A stretch of 64,000 nt of DNA from Brachynemurus nebulosus (GCA_035578155.1 JAPWDM010000003.1:20672916-20736915), one strand, 5' to 3'; counted from the first letter of the stretch, positions 35,925-48,928 are shown. Program-made: numbers and translations. Notes: a model not told the origin generated them from the sequence alone.

Positions 35925-36240
35925 TAACGTAAAGGTGTCTTTCAGAAAATAATGGATATTGTCCAAGTGTAGAGGTTGTTGGCTATACATTCACAGCGAA
36001 TAATTATTAACAAAGTTCAAGCTTCATTTTCATTGAATGTAAATCTAACGAGGAAAATCAGTATGCAGGTTGGCATCAGGTATTCAACACTGGAATTAGG
36101 TGCAGAGTTTTAGACAATTCAATGGGCACGTGTGAAAATATAACTGATTTCATCAAAGAAACAGACTTCTTACGTACGGAAACTGATGAATAATTGGGGT
36201 TGCTGTACAATATTTCACTGGGTATCAGAGCTCGAATTGA
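35925..36240 (+). pseudogene. Decayed coding sequence of unknown origin
   Basis: After a good acceptor-like tract (TTCTTTTTTATTGTAG, ending about 35914) the plus strand reads protein-like in one frame for about 100 codons with two stops. Recognisable stretches are NGYCPSVEVVGYTFTANNY, ENQYAGWHQVFNTGIRCRVL and CENITDFIKETDFLRTETDE. I do not recognise the family. A second protein-like patch without a clear frame is at 38100-38280. It may be a pseudogene or a transposon relic, and a chance reading is not excluded. Confidence 0.3.
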
Positions 36241-36394
36241 GTAGGCGCCCTAATCTTTAGAAGAAGATAAAGTTTCAAACTAAAACTTGGATTTAATTTA
36301 AGAAAAAGATGAAAATTACTTAAAATAGTTTCTTTAATGCTTAATCGATAGAGACTAAATTTTAAGTAAATTGTCTGTTTTAAGTAGGGACTTA

Positions 36395-36602
36395 GTGCCG
36401 ATGCACACACGCGTTTTTTTACCGCTGCGGCGCCGCGCATCACCGCAAGTATGTGTGCATCACACAGTTTAACTCAATGTACTTTATAACCGCTGCGGCG
36501 CCGCACCGTGCACGCAGCGTGCAAAAACCGTCTGTGTGCATCACATTTTGCGGTGCCGCTGCGTGCACGCAGCGGTAAAAAAACCCATGTGTCCATCGGC
36601 AC
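36395..36602. mobile_element. GC-rich Harbinger-like MITE, 208 bp
   Basis: The ends GTGCCGATGCACACACGCG and GTGTCCATCGGCAC are inverted and continue inward as GTTTTTTTACCGCTGCG / CGCAGCGGTAAAAAAAC. TTA flanks both sides (36392-36394 and 36603-36605). ACCGCTGCGGCGCCGC occurs twice inside and a mirror version of it once. A 3-bp TTA duplication fits PIF/Harbinger. GC content is far above the background. Confidence 0.82.
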
Positions 36603-36870
36603 TTATTAACTATTGATAATTCCAGATCAGCCATGTGGAACAAACAATTAGTCAAGACTGCTGATCAGAAAATAAATATTACATCAAATCGTAGGCCGGA
36701 CTTATGATTCGAATTTATAATGAGCAGTGTCACAGTGTAAAGAGAAACTCATAGTTATATTTTAAGGAAATTATATTAAAAACGTTGTGAAGAAGGATTG
36801 TTGTCATAAAAATTAACTCTAAATAAGTACGTATATGTAGTCTAACTTTCAAAGATCATTTAAACATATA

Positions 36871-37995
36871 GGGTTGACCGGGGTAAATGTGAATTGGGGC
36901 AATTGTGAACGGCGCCTATAATTTCTAAAATAACATTAATTTTGTTAAAAATCAAATCTCAGTATGTTTTTCTGTCCTTTCTTAGTATGTTATTAAAATT
37001 TCATAACAATTCTCCAAGTATTAGCATCTTTTTTTTATTTTGAAAAAACCGTTGCAAAATTTTGTGTATCTTACTTCGACCAATCCTCAAAAAAAAATTT
37101 TTTTAATACCTTTTCTTTTTTTTAAAAGGTAAGAAATGGATAAAGGTACTTCTAAAGAAGTGGTCTAAAGCCTGAGGGGGTTCCTTATTAACTGCTAAAG
37201 AAATTGGACAATTTATTACCAATCCACAATTACCCCATGATTTTAAAATTCCGGGGTAATTGTGAACGTCCTTCACAAATGCCCCCATCCGGTCAAAAAT
37301 TTCAGTAGTGTCCTTTTCAGACTTGAAAATGTTGATGATGATGTACAATGACATTATTGTACAAGTTTCCGTTGTACAAACAACACAAAAAAAAAATAGA
37401 TTGTTGTTTTTTGTTCATGTAAACTGAATGTATTTCCTTGAAAAAGTCTTATTTTCCTTGTTTTTGTGTGAAAATCATGTAATTTTTTGATTTTTTATTT
37501 GATAAAATGACAAAATATCATCAAAATATCATTTTTAGCTTGTAACAAATTTGTTCTTACAATTTTTGTTATTTTTATTTAACCTTGATTTTCTGTGCAA
37601 ATTTGAGGTATGCGTAACTTGCATTAAACAAAGAGAAATTGTGACCGCTAGAGTATGACGAAAAATTTGAAAGTCGGGTAAATATGAAGAATTTGAGTTG
37701 GTCCTTACTCTGATGTACCTCACTCCTCTTGTAATCCATTCTAAATAATTTTTCTGATGGCATTCACATTTACCCCGAAATTCATAAGATTTGCAAAACC
37801 ACACCCGGGAAATGTGAATGGCTTATAAAATTTTTGTTTTTCATATGAATTTGCTCAAAATTTGTGTGGTGCATCCTGAATAATGTAGAATTAGAAATAA
37901 ATCAACCATAATGTGATATATAAAATAAAAAATACTTAAAACAAGGCTTTTACCTCAATTCATGAAAATCCATTCACAATTACCCCGGTCAATCC
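36871..37995. mobile_element. TA-flanked element with GGGTTGACCGGGG ends, 1.1 kb
   Basis: The left end is GGGTTGACCGGGGTAAATGT and the right end ACAATTACCCCGGTCAATCC, with TA at 36869-36870 and 37996-37997. Terminal-like words recur inside (CCGGGGTAATTGTGAACGTC near 37252; CACATTTACCCCGAAATTC near 37765; CCCGGGAAATGTGAATGG near 37805), as multiple transposase-binding sites. Minus-strand frames at 37103-37354 and 37535-37804 are short and without a recognised motif. Probably Tc1/mariner or pogo-like and nonautonomous. Confidence 0.75.
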
Positions 37996-38951
37996 TATGC
38001 ATATTTTATGTTAGATAAAAATTATTCCGATATTATGTTTAAGATTAGTGAAAAATATAAAATAATATTTGATGTTAACTATTTTTTTTTTTTTTTTTAG
38101 ATTTCAAAGGACTAGGTTTAATGAAATTTGAAAACTGTTACGATTGCCGGATCTAGCCGTTGGAACATACGTTGCACATGCCTCTTGTATATCAATTGAA
38201 TTGAAGAAAAGTCCTTTTGTACAATAAGGGATATTTCTGATGAAAATTTCGTGATTAGCGATGCAAATTGATCTTTTAAATCTTTTTTGAAACACTTTAT
38301 AAAAAATTTTCAGATTAAAAAGAAAACTGGGAGCGAGGAAATTTCCACGAAAAAATATTAATAAAAGAATCAATTCCTTCTTCACAAATTATATTGTTTA
38401 TTGAACACGCCACTCAGAAAACTTTTTTCGACATAGGTACGTTATCTATCTTTCCTACTGTGACATGAACCTTCAACTTTTGCAGACCTATCAAACCTAT
38501 TTCAAATTTAATCATAACAACTTGATTATATTATGTAAATATATTAGACACAATATATGGAAACTATACTATATTTTACGAACAGATAGAATGATCGTGC
38601 AATATTATCAGTGTAGCTGTCTTTCATATACTCATACCGGTCTTTCATTTGCTGCACACTGTTGTGTACATGGCACTAACCAATCAGAGTATAGAAACAT
38701 TCTATCACGTGATTTTATTTATTATATCTCTTGCTGAAATAGAGCATTGAATACTATACAGTGTATCAATGAGGTATACTAGTATCTTAGTACCTATCAG
38801 TGATTTACATATAAGGAAAAAGAAAATTCGGTACTATATCATAATACGTCGCATTTTGACTTTTGGCTTGAAAACTTAACATTAACAGTATTTGCTAGTA
38901 ATTATTAATTAGCTAAGAACACCCTAAAGGAGTGTTTCCACCGGATTTTAA

Positions 38952-39466
38952 CATGTCAGAGCCTGAGGAACCTAGAAAACAAAAAATCCGGATGAAAATT
39001 TCTGGGACCTTTATGTACCTATGTACAAAGGTACAGTGCCATTAGGTAAATCTGGCTGTGGTCCTTCTAGAAAAACTTATTCTATAACTGTTTTAGATTG
39101 GTTTCAATGCTTTTTTAATCAAAAAATGTCAAACAAGATTATGTTGACATAAAAGTTCACAATGAAAGTTTATTGTAGGTTAGGTAGATACGGACCTATT
39201 CAAAAATTTGTATAATATAAAAAAATCAAATAACGTAAAAAGATAAATAAAATGGTTTAAAGGATCATCCTAAGCCTGATATTTTTCAAAATTTTGAATC
39301 TTAATAGCATTCAATCCTTGCTATGTACATAGATGGTGGACATTTTGATGCTTGTTTTAAAGAAATAAGAGTAATATCCTTAATTCTGTCGATTAACTCT
39401 GCAAGTACAGCTTCTGCTAGACGAAACTTAGACAAAAACTCAATAGATTGGGAATCATTGTTATAA
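38952..39466 (+). pseudogene. Possible remnant of a hAT-type transposase gene
   Basis: At 38952 an ATG opens a short frame starting MSEPEEPRKQKIRMK. At 39323-39466 a 47-codon frame contains VISLILSINSASTASARR, resembling the hAT dimerisation motif (L-SINSASAERSFS type). The part between is not coding. If the reading is right, this is the two ends of a gene with most of the catalytic region deleted. The similarity is weak and read by eye. Confidence 0.3.
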
Positions 39467-40225
39467 AAATATATGGAAGCCGCTACCTAATGTGGAAGAC
39501 TGACTGTTGTAGAAGATAAAACTATACTCAGAAATAAAAGGAAGATCATATTTAAGTCCCATATTTACTTATGAAAGATTTATTGTCCTCGCCATTTTAT
39601 AAAAATTCCCTTACTTTTTATGGAAGTTAAGTTAAATTTTTCTTAATACTTATTATTTTTAAAATAATTCACTAAGAACATGTCGTTTCAAAGAAAAGTA
39701 TACATAAAAGTACTAAAAATGACTTGTTTAAAATATAGGCCTACTCAAAAAAAATTTTAAAATTACGCCTGTGATACTGATTTAGTTTCTATTATCTTTA
39801 CTAGGTATGTATTAAATTAATATTTCGTAATTTAATAAAAATTACGGTCTATGATCTTCGAAAATATTATTTGGTACAACAAAAATATTATTAATACGTA
39901 ATTTTCAAAAATAATACTACAATTAATTTTTTATTTTGACATTTAAGTTAAATTGTTTTTCATTATGATAAAGTTTCATATATGTAATACTTTATTTTAA
40001 AATTAAAAAACTAGAGAATGGATTCACATGGAATACAAAGAGTAAATCTGTTTCTTTGTTTTGTTTATATGTATGTAATGAATAAATTTGGAAACTGCTG
40101 TATCGGTTTCGAAAATTTTTTCATTATTATAAAGTTGAACCATTCCAAATGAACACAGGCTATGTTTAATCCTAAAAAAAATAAAACTAGAAAATAATAA
40201 ATTGCAATATTTGCCAATTAAAGTG

Positions 40226-40370
40226 GAAAAATAGTATATTACTCGGTGAGCGGAAAATGACGATAATTTCTTATAAACATCGTGAGTAATAATCACGCGA
40301 TACGAGACGAGTGTTGTAATTCATCTGAGTGAGTAATAAGCCATTACACGAATAGAATACTATATTTTTT
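40226..40370. repeat. Hairpin repeat (AATAGTATATTA ... ATAC-TATATTTTTT), copy 1
   Basis: This imperfect palindrome of about 145 bp has outer ends AAAAATAGTATATTACTCGG and GAATACTATATTTTTTC and inner pair GTGAGTAATAAT / ATCTGAGTGAGTAATAAGCC. The copy at 63193-63345 has the same design and order. Confidence 0.7.
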
Positions 40371-40379
40371 CTACGACTT

Positions 40380-41510
40380 TTTTCCATTTTGATTTAATCA
40401 AAATAATATATAAATAGCTTTGTTTACTTATACTTTACTACGAAATATATATGAAATTAAAACTTGATAGTAGGTTTATTGTTCAAAATAACTGCAAACC
40501 ATTGAATAATGGTTAATACGGTGATTTCATTGGTCGAAAGGTGTTGAATAATGATCATTCGTCCATACACCTTAAAATAATTGTATTTTTCAACGGGAGT
40601 AGAAAAAATGAACTATTTGGCTGCTTTTTAGAAATCCTATTACTGTTTTTGAAATTTTCTAAAAAATGATTAAAAACTATGATACATATATGAGCAAAGC
40701 CAAAGCGGGTCGTTAGTGTATGTAGGAAAACTGATACGTTAATAAAATTAAGTTAACAATAAATTCGTTATTTACTGATTATATTCGAAAAAAATAAAAT
40801 TAATTAAACTAATTAATGAATGTACGTAATCAAATTATAAAAACAACAAAAAAATTTGTAATAATATTTTTATTTTTATCAAAAAAATTTTTTTATAAAA
40901 ATGCGTGTAGGTATGTCTAAAAAGTAGAATGTGTTTTGTTTGCTTTTTAACAAAACAAATCATCAGGGAACCGTATGAAAAAATTAGTACTTTCTGTAAC
41001 TTGAAAAGTGAAATGGTGTGTTTTCTTGATATATTTATTAAGATTTTCTTGAGAAAATGACCCCCATTTGGTGAATTATAATGAAAAATTAAAGTCACTG
41101 TTCAGTTTGTGTAAATGTGTACTTTTTTTAAAAACAAAATAAAGTTTGACCTCTATTTTTTCTTTTTGTTACATTATTACAGTAAATTACAAAATCTTTC
41201 GGTTATATGAATCACAATGTTAAATTTCAATTCTCATGTGTTGAGCAAAATTTCAGATAGTCGCAATAATTAAAGTGTACGTTTTTTGAAGATTGAAACT
41301 AAACTGAACATTGATCTAAAGTATTCTAAACTAACCGTATGCTGACTTTATACTTGCGAACGTAGGACAGTACACGCAATCGAGAATGGTATACCTAGAA
41401 TATTGTCCAATTCGTTCGGGCACGACGTAATTTTTGCTTCATTTAAGTAGCTATAATTTTGGACCTGCTAACTTGTTAAAAATAGATTAAAGTAAACCTG
41501 TTAATAAATA
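40380..41510. other. Intergenic sequence, nothing recognised
   Basis: AT-rich; an 87-codon minus-strand frame (40835-41098) has low-complexity Ile/Leu/Phe composition and no domain. Confidence 0.5.
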
Positions 41511-41621
41511 CTGGGCCCCTGACGCAGCATTCTGCATAACGTAGCGAATTTTCGGTTATAAAAACTACGTTTCTTCAAAAACCCTATAAAAAATTTTTGA
41601 AAAACTATAGTTTTGGCAAAA

Positions 41622-42789
41622 GACCCTTCGGGATAAAGTGCGGTACTAAACGGGAAATTAAAAAAATAATAGTAGCATTAAATACACTATGTGACAGGTA
41701 GCCTTTTATATCAATATTAGGACTTTAAACGTAATCGTCTTCGAGTAAAACCACTTTAAGTGAAATTTGAATATTTCCAAGTTTTTCCTCAATGCGTGCT
41801 CGGATCTTTTTCAAAATCGACTTGCATATAGAACAGAGGGAGAACTAATTTTTCATTTCAAGGTCACGTGCTGCAAAAGGATGCAGAAAACTATTCTTGA
41901 TGAGCTGTAAAAAGATGAAGTCTGGTGGAATACTAAAGACAACGGGTATGGGTGCGCTTCGGGAAATATTGGATACTGAACTGACGTCTCAATACGTTTG
42001 CTAACTTAATAAAAAGAATTTAATAAAGTGCCAGCTCGGGCAATCCAAAAAAAATATTGCTTTAAATGAGTGCGTACACGGAGAGAAAATTCCTATAAAA
42101 ATTACTGTGCTCATACTACAATCGACGTGTAACAGGCGAACATATCCAATTTTTGTACGGTAAAATTATAAAAATTACAATAATATAACTATAATTTTTA
42201 TAATTTTACCGTACAAAAATTGGATATGTTCGCCTGTTACTGTGCTCATACTACAATCGACATGTAACAGGCGAACATATCCAATTTTTGTACGGTAAAA
42301 TTGGATATGTTCGCCTGTTACACGTCGATTGCAGTATGAGCACAGTAATTTTTATAAGAATTTTCTCTCCGTGTAGCACTAGCTGGAATTTTACAAAAAT
42401 CGGTTTCTATACTAATTTTACCACGTTTTGTCAGAAAATCATGGTCTCATTCTTGTTCCGTAGCGTCTTCATATTTTTACAGCATATCAATTACAGTTTT
42501 CTGCATCCTTTTTCTGCACGTGACCTTGAAATGACCTTCAATATACATGAAAAATCTGTTCTCCTTCTATTCTATATGCAAGTCGTTTTTTGAAAAGATC
42601 CGAGCACGCATTGAGAAAAAGCTTGGGAATATTCGAATTTCACTTAAATTGATTTTACCCGAAGACGATTACGTTTAAAGCCCTAATATTGATACATAAG
42701 ACTAACTATTACATAGCGCATTTAATGCTACTATTAGTTTTTTAATTTCCCATTTAGGCACTTTTACTCCTCTTTACCCCCGAAGGGTC
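41622..42789. mobile_element. Foldback (long-TIR) element, 1.17 kb
   Basis: The ends are GACCCTTCGGG and CCCGAAGGGTC. The arms pair over at least 300 bp (41622-41930 with 42480-42789, roughly 80% by eye), through GTAATCGTCTTCG, CAATGCGTGCTCGGATC and CAAGGTCACGTGC. Flanks TTTTGGCAAAA (41611-41621) and TTTTTGCAGAAAA (42791 on) look like a decayed 9-10 bp target duplication within the host element. Long imperfect arms and about 9 bp of duplication resemble foldback or MULE-type elements. The plus-strand frame 42288-42593 is arm sequence and not a gene. Confidence 0.78.
42077..42373. mobile_element. TA-flanked MITE inside the foldback element, 297 bp
   Basis: The ends CACGGAGAGAAAATTCCTAT and ATAAGAATTTTCTCTCCGTG are inverted with TA outside (42075-42076 and 42374-42375). 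The inside holds four alternating-orientation copies of a unit reading GCTCATACTACAATCGAC, GTGTAACAGGCGAACATATC and CAATTTTTGTACGGTAAAAT (about 42108 plus, 42201 minus, 42243 plus, 42300 minus). Confidence 0.82.
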
Positions 42790-42979
42790 CTTTTTGCAGA
42801 AAATTAATTTTGTTGAAATTCCGGGCATTGGACGTGCCTGGCTAAAGAACTTACCAAGGGATTTGGGCCACCCAGTATTTTCGCACATCTCAAAACTAAT
42901 TTTTATCGCAGTCCCGGGCTTAAGTTTCACCATGACACTTGCTGTAATAGCTCAATTGCCGGTTGGAAATTCACTTCAA

Positions 42980-44300
42980 CAAAACAGATTTCAATTCATT
43001 GCAGTGTTTTAAATGTTAAAAATAAAAATTATTTTCAAGCTTTTTGAACCTCATTGTATTTTTACTGATTGATCGTAGCATTTTATCATTAAAATGTATT
43101 TCCTTTTTTTTATTTAATTTTTTGTGTTATCAAATTTGGAATGATGACGTGTGCCATGGGCGGCGTATTTGTGTATTTGCCCAAAAAAATGCTATTTTGG
43201 CATTTAACATTCAACAAAAAAATTTCCTAAAGTCCATTTCTTTGTTATAAGAGTTCAAATAGGTTAACAAGCTTCAAAACGAAAAAAAATCTTTCTACAG
43301 ATGTGGTTATTATAAACTTAATTGTAATTAAAAGCTATCATGAATTGAAAATGGAAAATAATTAATCTAGAATTAAGGGAGTTATTTATTTATAACTGAA
43401 AGTAATGTTTTATACATTTTTTACGATTTTTTTTTTTTTTTTTTTTGATATCTTAAAATATTTTTAGTTAATCATAATGAATAGGCTTTGCCGCTTTACA
43501 TGAGTGATCTCTGTGTGCAAGACACACTGGATTATTCCGAATATTATGCCATTCTTAGAAGGTCATCAACTATGTATTCGAATTGACGATTATTTTTCAC
43601 CAAATAATGACGGATTTCTTTTAAGAGGCTTCCACACCCTTAAGTGGAGCACAGGATACTCGCCGCTTTTCGACGAATAGTTGTGAAAGTAAAAAATCTT
43701 CGTATTCCAAAAAATAATTAATAAAATGAATTTAGGTAATACTAAAGTAAAAAGATATGTATGTAGAATATTGATAGATAATAAATAATTTTAATCAGTA
43801 AATATTTTTTCCCATCGGATCGGTAGAAAATAAATTTTAATTATAATTACAGGCTTTCATACATGCATATACATGTGTACAGGTACTCTTGAGCGAAAAT
43901 GATAGAGAATTTTAACATAAGTTGTTTTTTTCCTTGTTTGACTTAATTAATTAAAATTTTTTGTAATATAGAGGTAATACTGGATTATATTTTAAATATA
44001 ATTGTGAAACGAAAGAGCAAACAAATTGAGGTTTTAAGGGCTTATTCTGCAAAAAATTTTTTTTCTCAAAATTACATTTTTTCAGGATAGCGAAATGAAA
44101 CATGAATTTGATCAATGTCTGGGACAGAAGCGAAATTTTGGAAGTAAAGTACAAAAAATAATTAAAACAGAATGTTTTTTGTTTTTATAAAATGGAAGAT
44201 GTTTAAAAAATTTTCCATTACCAGTTTAACAATTTTATTATTTCTGTTTTATCTCCAAATCCCTTCGAATTACGGGCCCCAGATAACTATCTTTTCTGTT
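42980..44300. other. Intergenic sequence with little to report
   Basis: Mostly AT-rich. A short minus-strand stretch near 43540-43640 reads LLKEIRHYLVKNNRQFEYIV between two stops and could be a coding relic, but it is too short to identify. Confidence 0.45.
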
Positions 44301-44512
44301 TGTTTATATTTATAAAATCAATAATAAATGTAAGAGTAGTTTGTCCGGACGTGCCGCTATAACTTTCCAACCAAATCCCGCAGCTCCATGGGAGTTATAT
44401 GGTATGGTGACCCTCCATCTTCCATTCATGACGAAAGTTTCGGTTTGGAACTGTAGAGACTTCTTATCAGTGATGCAGCTGAAACACGTGGGCTGATGAG
44501 ACCAAGATTGGC

Positions 44513-44612
44513 CAAGAATGTTTCTAAATGTTCTAGAAGGCTCCAAAATCTTTCCATAATGTTCTAGAATGTTCCAGAATGTTAAAGAGCTTTTCAAAGG
44601 GTTGGAGAATGC
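44513..44612. promoter_or_regulatory. Cluster of heat-shock-element-like repeats
   Basis: At 44562-44579 TTCTAGAATGTTCCAGAA contains four perfectly spaced alternating nGAAn/nTTCn pentamers, more than the three usually needed for HSF binding. TTCTAGAA recurs at 44531-44538 and looser units surround both. The block follows a GC-richer stretch (44335-44510) that resembles part of a dispersed element. HSF binding is an inference from the consensus. Confidence 0.45.
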
Positions 44613-45010
44613 TCTAAGTATCCCCGAAATTGTTCATTGAGGTTTGATGGTTTCTTATACGTAACAGTAATTGTTTTTGTTTTTATTCTTATGCGAATAC
44701 TCACATTTACCCGCCCTCCTCTTAAGAAATAACCATTTTGCTTGCACAGACTATACATATTGGATTGAAGTTCATAATATCATAATATAATTAAACTGTT
44801 GTTAATAAAATTACATTTTGACCTTATCATAATACTGTATGTATGAACTTTGAAATTTACGCCAAATACATATTTATAATATCGTGTATATATGCATGTA
44901 CTATATCATATATACTACATGTACAATACACATGCATTCATAGCAAATATACACATAGACACATTGAATTGTATTGCGTCAATAAATATGTAATTTAATA
45001 TAATTAGACG

Positions 45011-46123
<1,113 letters not shown>

Positions 46124-46272
46124 GGGCTAAATAACGAAATGATAAGTACTTGAATACTTATAAGGGCCGCTTCACATTATACGTTGCCACTCGATTTGCG
46201 TTAATTATTAGAACGCGTACTTCAGCATATATGTATAGTAAATGTTAACGCATCCATCAACAAGGACGGTTT

Positions 46273-46450
46273 TAGCAAATTTCCGAACGGAAATTGAGGT
46301 ATTACAGCAGGTGTCATGACTTCGAAAATTTATATACGAACAAAATGTACTATTTTTACAAAAATTTTATCAAGCCTTTGGATGAATTTTGCAGTCAGGC
46401 AGGTCTGATTCCGAAACCTCAAAGAAATAAGTTTTTTAGAAAAATTGTCC
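46273..46450 (+). mobile_element. DINE-like element, left fragment
   Basis: It starts TAGCAAATTTCCGAACGG and continues GGTATTACAGCAGGTGTCAT, matching the family's left end. The similarity fades after CAGGTCTGATTCCGAAACC. Confidence 0.5.
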
Positions 46451-46499
46451 AAAATAGTTTGGAATTTTTGTAAACTATGACAAAAAGTAAAAATAATTA

Positions 46500-48250
46500 G
46501 ATAAGGTACGTTTTTGGACTATTAGCCTACGTAAGCTGGTTTTCACCATCATCCGATTGATAACATCAGTTTATGGAAAAAATTCAAACTATATATCTAT
46601 AATTCAGATCAAATATATTGCAAATATATATTTGTCAGCTTGTCAAAGGATATTTTTCATACCTTTTTTTATTAGAACATTACTGTTAATATAATAATTA
46701 AAAAAAAAAATGTTTTATAATAATGATACCTAATAATAAAACAAAAAATCTACTAATGTGTATATTAATTTAATACTTTGAAATAAGGCGAACAAATAAC
46801 ATAATAGCTAACCTCAATGTGAAACAGTGAAAAAATTGTGAAAATGGGGCGAATTTGCAATCTACATTTTCATGCGATATTTTTCTTTTTAACCGATTAA
46901 AACAAATCAAAGTGGTGAAAATTTTCAATTGTGAAAAGTTATAGCAAGGATAAGGTAACATACCGTATACTCCACCGTACCAATTTTATGCTAATTTTTA
47001 TTATAATCATTAATATAGTGTTATTCAAATGAATTTATTATTATTATTATTTTTTTTGTTATTCTACGAATTGGACATCAAATATATAATAAGTATATAT
47101 CGTATATATTATTTTATTATTATATTTATATGTATAGGTATGTATGTATAGTTGATTTTAAAAAAATCGGAACAACTTGTGTGCCATTTTCAGTTTTTTC
47201 TGGCACTGAAAAATAATAGTAGTATATTATATACACCATACACGTAGTACCTAATAGATTTTGGTGATAATTTTAATGACAAATTAGTCTTTAATTCTCA
47301 TAGAAATATTAATTACATTTTTCAACCTAAGGTTAATTAACTTAAAAAAAGGTGTCCATTTTGTACTGAAACTAATTTTATTTATTTTTTGTAAAATATT
47401 GGTGACGTTCGGGGAGAAAATTTTGTTAGCCTCAAGGTTTGTATATATGTTTGAAAGGTTTGCTCATGATACGCTTCAGCGTGGACTGCAGTATAGCCAG
47501 GTCCGGACTACTTTTTTTTTTATTGTCTTATTAATTTTAAAGTGAACAAAAATATTTAAATTACTTTAATGATAATATAAAATACCCGAGTCTTGTTTTC
47601 AGAAAAGAAAATAAAAAATGATTAATATAATTTTTTCAATTAAATATGAATAAAATATATGAAATATATATTTATTACAGTTTGTCTTAAAAACAGATAA
47701 ATATATTCAATTATATTAAACGTGTCTGTATTAATTCTCTGTATGTCACGTTAAAGTTAAGTCATAGAATTCGGAAATTATGAAGCATTAATGAAACACT
47801 CTGCCTTAATTTGTTAATTACGAGATAATTTGGGTTTCTCTCTGTTTTTAACTCAACTGATCAGGAATAATTTTAGTCAAAAGTTCTTAATAGTGCTATT
47901 GTGTCCTTTTTTCCAGATTTTTTGGACCCACAGTTGAAAACTTCGTGGAAGCATTGTTTATTTTACTAGATGGTATATTTATAATTATATAACGTTGATA
48001 ACGCTGATACCTAATGCTTTTCGCGTTTCTAAAAATAATGATATTCTAACAGAAACGATACGCGCTTGGGCACTAAATAATATTAAAACGCTGAAATTGA
48101 ATGTAATAACAGATTGATTTAGTTTAAATATGTACTATATAGATGGTATATGTTTTTTTAGAAAATTTTTGATTTTCTGACTAATCGTTTTTCTTTCTTA
48201 CTTTCCAACTTTATTTTCGTACATTTTAATGAATACGTATTTTTTTTCAC
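46500..48250. other. Intergenic sequence, nothing recognised
   Basis: AT-rich with several poly-A and TA-rich stretches; the one open frame above 60 codons (46770-46961, minus) shows no domain. Confidence 0.5.
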
Positions 48251-48257
48251 CATAACT

Positions 48258-48400
48258 AACTTGAACGAATTTGTGAAGATTGTTGTCAGAGGGCTTGTAG
48301 AGACCCGAGAGCAACAATTCGCACGAGGAATCAACAGAAACGCTTTAGCGCGTGGCGTGTAGACTATTTTTTACAATTCTGAATTTAAGGGAATACTTTA
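48258..48400. repeat. Dispersed repeat with TTGTTGTCAGAGGGC core, copy 2
   Basis: GAAGATTGTTGTCAGAGGGC, TTGTAGAGACCCGAGAGCAA, CAATTCGCACGAGG and CTATTTTTTACAATTCTGAA follow the same order as in copies at 20896 and 52120. Confidence 0.6.
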
Positions 48401-48925
48401 AAATTGTAAAAATTAAGAGGAAATATTATTTAAAAATTATTTAAACTGTATAAGGTAATATGACATCAAGTATACTGTCGTCAAATTAAACAGTTTAGAA
48501 AATGCAAAATAATTATTGGTTTTTATCTAAAATTTTAAATTTGTTCATTATTTAAAAACTACTATTATAATTTTTTTTTTAAATCATATAGAAAATAAAA
48601 GGTTTAGATAATCATATTGTTAATAAATTAAAAGCTAATTTTAATATTAAATAAAAACAATAAATATTTAAGCCCGAAAATTGTAAAAAATTATGGCTGC
48701 TGAACTACAAAATCCTGACTGAATGCGTCTATAACACGCACTTGACGAATTTTTCCTCACCAACACGGGTGTATGAGGCATATCGCGTATACTCTTTCTC
48801 AACCTCGTATCTGAAAAGTCCCAATTTTTGGACACATAAAAAAACGTATTTAAATCTGTGTTTACATCATTATGAACTTAAGATTTATGCTAATTACGCC
48901 CCTTGATGTCGGCTACCTACATATG

Positions 48926-48928
<3 letters not shown>

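Larger units (their letters stand above)
41515..42975 (-). mobile_element. DINE-like element in reverse orientation, split by a foldback element
   Basis: The left piece 41515-41621 reads (plus strand) CCCCTGACGCAGCATTCTGC, ATAACGTAGCGAATTTTCGG, the reverse of the family's 3' end. The right piece 42790-42975 contains CCGGGCATTGGACGTGCC, CAGTCCCGGGCTTAAGTTTC and ends GGAAATTC, the reverse of the 5' end. The break is at the family's TTTTTGCCAAAA, where the element 41622-42789 is inserted. Confidence 0.7.

Noticed and set aside
37103..37804. Minus-strand frames inside the 36871-37995 element as a transposase
   Set aside because: They are short, in different frames and without a DDE or HTH motif that I could recognise.
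42288..42593. 101-codon plus-strand frame
   Set aside because: It crosses the boundary of a MITE and one arm of the foldback element; there is no domain.
44310..44597. 95-codon minus-strand frame over the heat-shock-like repeats
   Set aside because: It is partly a readout of the TTCTAGAA repeats, and no domain or partner is seen. I kept the repeat and not the frame.
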